A stretch of 9,662 bases of DNA from Bacteroidia bacterium (lineage in GTDB: Bacteria > Bacteroidota > Bacteroidia > Bacteroidales > Prolixibacteraceae), in the NCBI GenBank assembly GCA_025358395.1, contig JANYJT010000031.1, positions 1-9,662 on the forward strand, given 5' to 3'. A model generated the notes under the pieces. It was not told the origin of the DNA. It did not search any database and was given only the letters and a program-made list of their open reading frames with translations. Position numbers and translations under genes: made by a program. This document shows positions 6,241 to 9,662 of the stretch, piece by piece. Numbering within the stretch: the first letter of the stretch is position 1; the number at the start of each line of letters is the position of its first letter.

Positions 6241-8391
6241 ATGAAAAAAAGTTTAATCGGATTTTTTGTTCTTGTCCTTTTCCTCAATATTCATTCAAAA
6301 GCGGATGAAGGGATGTGGCTTCCTTCCCTGATAGGAAAGCTAAACATAGACAGGATGCAGTCAATGGGTTTAAAATTAAGTGCCGAACAGATTTACAGCA
6401 TCAATACCTCCAGTCTTAAGGATGCAGTTGTTGCCATGGACCGCGGATCCTGCACAGCAGAAATAGTTTCTTCGGATGGGCTGTTGCTTACCAACCACCA
6501 CTGCGGTTTTGGAGAGATTCAAAAACACAGTTCTGTTGATCACGATTATCTGAAAGATGGATTCTGGGCAAAATCCCATGAGCAGGAATTGCCTAATCCC
6601 GGTAAGAGTGTCACCTTCCTGGTAAGCATGGAAGATGTTACGGAAAGGGTGTTAAAAGGCATCTCAGATACAATGTCTGCTTCGTCCAAATTGGAAAAAA
6701 CGCTGACAGCTATTTCTGCCATTGAAAAAGAGGCCAAAGGCTCTTCCAGGTATGAAGTAAGAGTCAGACCATTGTTTGAGGCAAATACCTATTATCTTTT
6801 TGTTACTGAAACTTTCAAAGACATACGTCTTGTTGGCGCACCTCCCCAGTCGGTCGGAAAATTTGGCGGAGAGGCGGACAACTGGATGTGGCCTCGTCAC
6901 ACGGGCGACTTTTCAATGTTCCGGATCTATTGTTCGCCGGATGGAAAACCAGCAGATTATGCGAAGGAAAATGTTCCATATCATCCTAAATATCACCTCC
7001 CTATATCATTGAAGGGCGTTCAGATGAACGATTTCGCCATGATTTTGGGTTATCCCGGCCGGACCAACCGCTACCTGACCTCCTTCGGCCTGAAAAATAC
7101 GATGGACATTGTCAACAACATCCGCATCAAGACCAGAGCTGCAAAACTGGATATTATCCGTGAATACATGGCAAAAGGTGACAGAAACAGAATCCAATAT
7201 GCTTCAAAATTTGCCGGTAGCTCAAATTATTACAAATATTCGATTGGTCAGAATATGGGTCTTTCAGCCCTGAATGTGATCGACAAAAAAATAGCCATTG
7301 AAAAAGATTTTACCGGTTGGGTTGTAAATGATCCTGCAAGAAAAACCAAATATGGCAATGCACTTTCAAGCATCGAAAAATCATATCTATCTGTCGACGA
7401 GAAAATTGCCGCGGAATATCTTCGTGAAGCGCTGTTGGGTGGACCGGAAATCTTGATGTTCTCCTTAAGCATCAATTCGCTGTATGATGAATTAAAAGGC
7501 AATGACAAAGAAAAAATCAAATCGGCTGCCGAAAAATTTAAAGCCAGATTAGATGATTTCTACAAAGATTATGACGAAGCTACGGATCAAAAAATCACTG
7601 CTGTTTTGTTAAAAATGTATGCGGAAAATGTCGTTGCGAAATACCAACCGTCTTTTATTGGAGAGGTATCCAAAAAATACAAAGGTGACTATGCTGCCTT
7701 TGCAAGCCATTTGTTCAAAAAAAGCATCTTCCCTGATCAAAAGAAACTATTGGCCTTTCTTGAAAATCCATCGAAAAAAGTCCTGGACAAAGATCCGGTT
7801 TACAAGGCCATGATTTCAATTATGTCTGCTTACAAAACGGTGGGAGATGATGTGCGAAAGTCTACTGCCGGGCTTGAAAATGGCAGGAAGCTTTTTGTAG
7901 CCGGGTTAAACGAAATGAACAAGGATAAAAAGATCTATCCCGATGCCAACTCAACGATGCGTCTGACCTATGGTAAGGTGGGTGACTACAACCCCAGAGA
8001 CGGAGTTCACTACAACTACTTTACCACTTTGAAGGGATATGCCGAAAAAGGGGTTGCAGGGGATGCGGATTTCGATTTTCCGAAAAGATTGGTAGATCTC
8101 TACCACGCAAATGATTACGGAAGATATGCTGATCAGGACGGCACCCTCCATACTTGCTTCACTACCAACAACGATATCACAGGAGGTAATTCGGGTAGTC
8201 CGGTGATGAACGCCAACGGTGAACTGATTGGAATTGCCTTTGATGGCAACTGGGAAGCCATGAGTGGCGACATTGCCTATGAAGCAGATCTTCAAAAATG
8301 TATCAATGTGGATATTCGCTTTGTGTTGTGGATCATCGACAAGTATGCCGGTGCCAAAAACCTTGTGGATGAAATGACAGTTGTACAATAA
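6241..8391 (+). CDS. S46 family dipeptidyl peptidase, DPP7-like
   Basis: A complete 716-residue serine exopeptidase of MEROPS family S46, which removes dipeptides from peptide N-termini in the periplasm or at the cell surface. The signal peptide covers 1-21 and likely cleavage gives the family's typical mature start, DEGMW. The chymotrypsin-like fold is in two halves with a helical domain between (about 280-560). The catalytic residues are H87 in TNHHCG, D223 in PRHTGDFS and S651 in TGGNSGSPV. N214, W215, N329 and D668 match the residues that hold the substrate N-terminus in Pseudoxanthomonas DAP BII. The residue 18 after the catalytic serine is G669, as in DPP7/DAP BII, not the arginine that makes DPP11 specific for Asp/Glu. 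Hydrophobic or broad P1 preference is therefore expected, by family knowledge. The length is normal and no type IX C-terminal signal is seen, so it is probably periplasmic. The released dipeptides would feed amino-acid catabolism. It follows kbl on the same strand after 164 bp with its own promoter candidate. Confidence 0.95.
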   Translation: MKKSLIGFFVLVLFLNIHSKADEGMWLPSLIGKLNIDRMQSMGLKLSAEQIYSINTSSLKDAVVAMDRGSCTAEIVSSDGLLLTNHHCGFGEIQKHSSVDHDYLKDGFWAKSHEQELPNPGKSVTFLVSMEDVTERVLKGISDTMSASSKLEKTLTAISAIEKEAKGSSRYEVRVRPLFEANTYYLFVTETFKDIRLVGAPPQSVGKFGGEADNWMWPRHTGDFSMFRIYCSPDGKPADYAKENVPYHPKYHLPISLKGVQMNDFAMILGYPGRTNRYLTSFGLKNTMDIVNNIRIKTRAAKLDIIREYMAKGDRNRIQYASKFAGSSNYYKYSIGQNMGLSALNVIDKKIAIEKDFTGWVVNDPARKTKYGNALSSIEKSYLSVDEKIAAEYLREALLGGPEILMFSLSINSLYDELKGNDKEKIKSAAEKFKARLDDFYKDYDEATDQKITAVLLKMYAENVVAKYQPSFIGEVSKKYKGDYAAFASHLFKKSIFPDQKKLLAFLENPSKKVLDKDPVYKAMISIMSAYKTVGDDVRKSTAGLENGRKLFVAGLNEMNKDKKIYPDANSTMRLTYGKVGDYNPRDGVHYNYFTTLKGYAEKGVAGDADFDFPKRLVDLYHANDYGRYADQDGTLHTCFTTNNDITGGNSGSPVMNANGELIGIAFDGNWEAMSGDIAYEADLQKCINVDIRFVLWIIDKYAGAKNLVDEMTVVQ

Positions 8392-8446
8392 GGTATTAAC
8401 AAGACTATACGGCACATGAGATTCCTTTTGGCGAATTTTCAACGTT

Positions 8447-8474
8447 TACGAATCTACGGGTTAGCGGATTCGTA
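8447..8474. repeat. Inverted repeat / hairpin 1 between the S46 and RNase HI genes
   Basis: TACGAATC (8447-8454) and GATTCGTA (8467-8474) form a perfect 8-bp stem with a 12-base loop. No T-run follows on either strand, so it does not look like a classical intrinsic terminator. It could be a transcript end protected by structure, an operator, or part of the RNase HI leader. Confidence 0.45.
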
Positions 8475-8492
8475 TTCCATCTGACTGGAATA
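8473..8492. repeat. Inverted repeat / hairpin 2, just upstream of RNase HI
   Basis: TATTCCA (8473-8479) and TGGAATA (8486-8492) form a perfect 7-bp stem with a 6-base loop (TCTGAC), ending 16 bases before the RNase HI ATG. Its left arm shares two bases with the right arm of hairpin 1, so the two stems cannot both close fully. No Shine-Dalgarno sequence lies between it and the start codon. Confidence 0.45.
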
Positions 8493-8508
8493 AACAAATA
8501 ATAAACAG

Positions 8509-8997
8509 ATGACTGAGGTTCCGTTTTCAAAGATTACGATGTATACTGACGGTTCATCGTTGGGAAATCCAGGACCTGGCGGATATGGTACGCTTCTGCT
8601 TTATGGAAAACACAAAAAGGAGCTTTCAGGCGGGTACAGACTGACCACAAACAACCGCATGGAATTAATGGCTGTAATTGCCGGATTGGAAGCATTGAAG
8701 CAGCCTAACTGCGATGTTACGGTTTACACTGATTCCAGGTATGTGGTTGATTCTGTTGAAAAAGGATGGCTCCAAAGCTGGATGCGAATTAGATTCAAAG
8801 GGAAGAAAAACAGCGATCTTTGGATGCGCTTTTACGATATTTATCAACTTCACCAGGTAAAGTTTGTGTGGGTAAAAGGCCATGCAGCTATTCCGGGGAA
8901 TGAAAGGTGCGATCAGCTGGCAGTAGCAGCAGCAAGTGGATCAAGCCTTTCAGTGGATGAGGGATTTATAGGGGAGACAACTATTTTGAACCAATAA
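8509..8997 (+). CDS. rnhA: Ribonuclease HI
   Basis: A complete 162-residue cytosolic endonuclease that cuts the RNA strand of RNA-DNA hybrids, removing primers and R-loops. All catalytic residues of the E. coli enzyme (D10, E48, D70, H124, D134) are present: D14 in MYTDGSSLGNPGPGG, E52 in NNRMELMA, D75 in VYTDSRYV, H125 in WVKGHA and D135 in GNERCDQLA. The basic helix and handle region is at about 86-103 (KGWLQSWM, FKGKKN). Length is close to E. coli RNase HI (155) and there is no extra hybrid-binding domain. The ATG at 8509 is the only sensible start, because M11 would leave too little of the first beta strand before D14. waaA follows after 36 bp, suggesting one transcript. Confidence 0.97.
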   Translation: MTEVPFSKITMYTDGSSLGNPGPGGYGTLLLYGKHKKELSGGYRLTTNNRMELMAVIAGLEALKQPNCDVTVYTDSRYVVDSVEKGWLQSWMRIRFKGKKNSDLWMRFYDIYQLHQVKFVWVKGHAAIPGNERCDQLAVAAASGSSLSVDEGFIGETTILNQ

Positions 8998-9033
8998 TTT
9001 CAGATTTTTACGCCAACTTTTCCGGCATATTAA

Positions 9034-9662
9034 ATGATGCATATTCTCTACAATACGGCTATTCATTTCTACCACTTTTTAATCTGGTTGGTATCCTCCA
9101 GAAACCCAAAAGCCAAAAAATGGTTGGTCGGAAGAAAAAGACTTTTCGAAAGAATTCAAAAAGAGGTGGTTCCGGGAAATCATTTAGTATGGTTCCATGT
9201 CTCTTCTCTTGGCGAGTTTGAGCAAGCCAGGCCAGTAATTGAGGGTGTAAAGAAATATTTTCCATCCTATAGAATTCTTCTCACATTCTTTTCACCCTCA
9301 GGCTATGAATTAAAAAAAGATTATCCTTTGGCAGATTATGTCTATTATATGCCACTGGATACCCCCAGAAATGCATCCAGATTTTTGGATCTTGTAAGAC
9401 CTGAGAAAGTGTTTTTTGTTAAATATGAATTTTGGTTCAATTTCTTAAGTGAACTTAATAGCAGGAAGATTCCAACTTTTATTTTTTCAGCACTTTTCCG
9501 GCCATCTCAATTCTTTTTCCAACCCTGGGGAAGATGGTTTAGAAAGGTTTTAAAGGTCTATACCCATATATTTGTTCAAAATCAGACCTCTTTTGAGACA
9601 CTTCACAAATTTGGATTTGACAATGTCTCAATCAGTGGAGATACCAGGCTGGATCGTGTTGC
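9034..9662 (+). CDS. waaA: 3-deoxy-D-manno-octulosonic acid (Kdo) transferase, 5' part
   Basis: The first 209 codons of a protein that runs off the window. WaaA/KdtA transfers Kdo from CMP-Kdo to lipid A precursor at the cytoplasmic face of the inner membrane, an essential step of LPS assembly. The N-terminus has a hydrophobic segment (about 4-22, ILYNTAIHFYHFLIWLVSS) that could anchor it to the membrane. The GT-B N-terminal domain then follows, with HVSSLGEFEQARPV at 55-68 holding the catalytic base E61 (E60 in the E. coli enzyme). Other family marks are FFSPSGYE, YYMPLDTPRNASRF, FFVKYEFWFN, the IFSALFRPSQ stretch and ISGDTRLDRV near the edge. The C-terminal CMP-Kdo-binding domain is outside the window. 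Two adjacent ATGs (9034 and 9037) could serve as the start. It is probably in an operon with RNase HI; how many Kdo residues it adds cannot be told. Confidence 0.93.
   Translation, partial: MMHILYNTAIHFYHFLIWLVSSRNPKAKKWLVGRKRLFERIQKEVVPGNHLVWFHVSSLGEFEQARPVIEGVKKYFPSYRILLTFFSPSGYELKKDYPLADYVYYMPLDTPRNASRFLDLVRPEKVFFVKYEFWFNFLSELNSRKIPTFIFSALFRPSQFFFQPWGRWFRKVLKVYTHIFVQNQTSFETLHKFGFDNVSISGDTRLDRV

Noticed and set aside
7951..8442. A 163-codon open frame on the minus strand
   Set aside because: It lies almost wholly antisense to the 3' end of the S46 gene, whose catalytic S651 region is unmistakable. Its translation shows no recognisable domain.
1..9662. CRISPR array, IS element, prophage, defence island or tRNA genes
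   Set aside because: I looked for regularly spaced repeats, transposase or integrase motifs, terminal inverted repeats and tRNA-like cloverleaf sequence, and saw none. Base composition is also fairly even across the genes.

Overview
The window reads as an ordinary chromosomal segment of a Bacteroidota bacterium (Bacteroidetes phylum, perhaps of the Flavobacteria, Chitinophagia or Saprospiria type). The grounds are a giant modular cell-surface protein with SprB-like repeats and Ig/PKD-like modules, an S46 dipeptidyl peptidase, a Bacteroidota-style Kdo transferase that implies an LPS outer membrane, AT-rich spacers, and two promoter candidates that resemble the phylum's TTTG / TAnnTTTG consensus. 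The genus cannot be fixed from sequence alone.

Layout. Positions 1-3020 (minus strand) hold the N-terminal 1006 residues of a very large secreted adhesin-like protein. Its reading frame is open to the window edge, so the C-terminus lies outside. A gene-free AT-rich spacer (3021-3361) separates it from a complete HlyD/MacA-type periplasmic adaptor (3362-4684, minus). A divergent 201-bp spacer with a good promoter candidate leads to kbl, 2-amino-3-ketobutyrate CoA ligase (4886-6076, plus). Next come a complete S46-family dipeptidyl peptidase with a signal peptide (6241-8391), ribonuclease HI (8509-8997) and the first 209 codons of waaA/kdtA, the Kdo transferase (9034 to the edge), all on the plus strand.

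How the genes relate. RNase HI and waaA are 36 bp apart and probably co-transcribed. kbl and the S46 peptidase both fit a protein- and amino-acid-consuming lifestyle, periplasmic dipeptide release and threonine/glycine metabolism, but they look separately transcribed. The adaptor has no TolC, RND or ABC partner next to it. The adhesin is expected to be exported by the type IX secretion system, but the C-terminal signal that would prove this is outside the window.

I see no CRISPR array, IS element, tRNA/rRNA gene, prophage or defence system, and no sign of a wholly new multi-gene system. The features most worth a second look are the adhesin's nested domain architecture, a 10-bp leader hairpin that buries a perfect Shine-Dalgarno-like sequence upstream of the S46 gene, and a pair of overlapping hairpins between the S46 and RNase HI genes.
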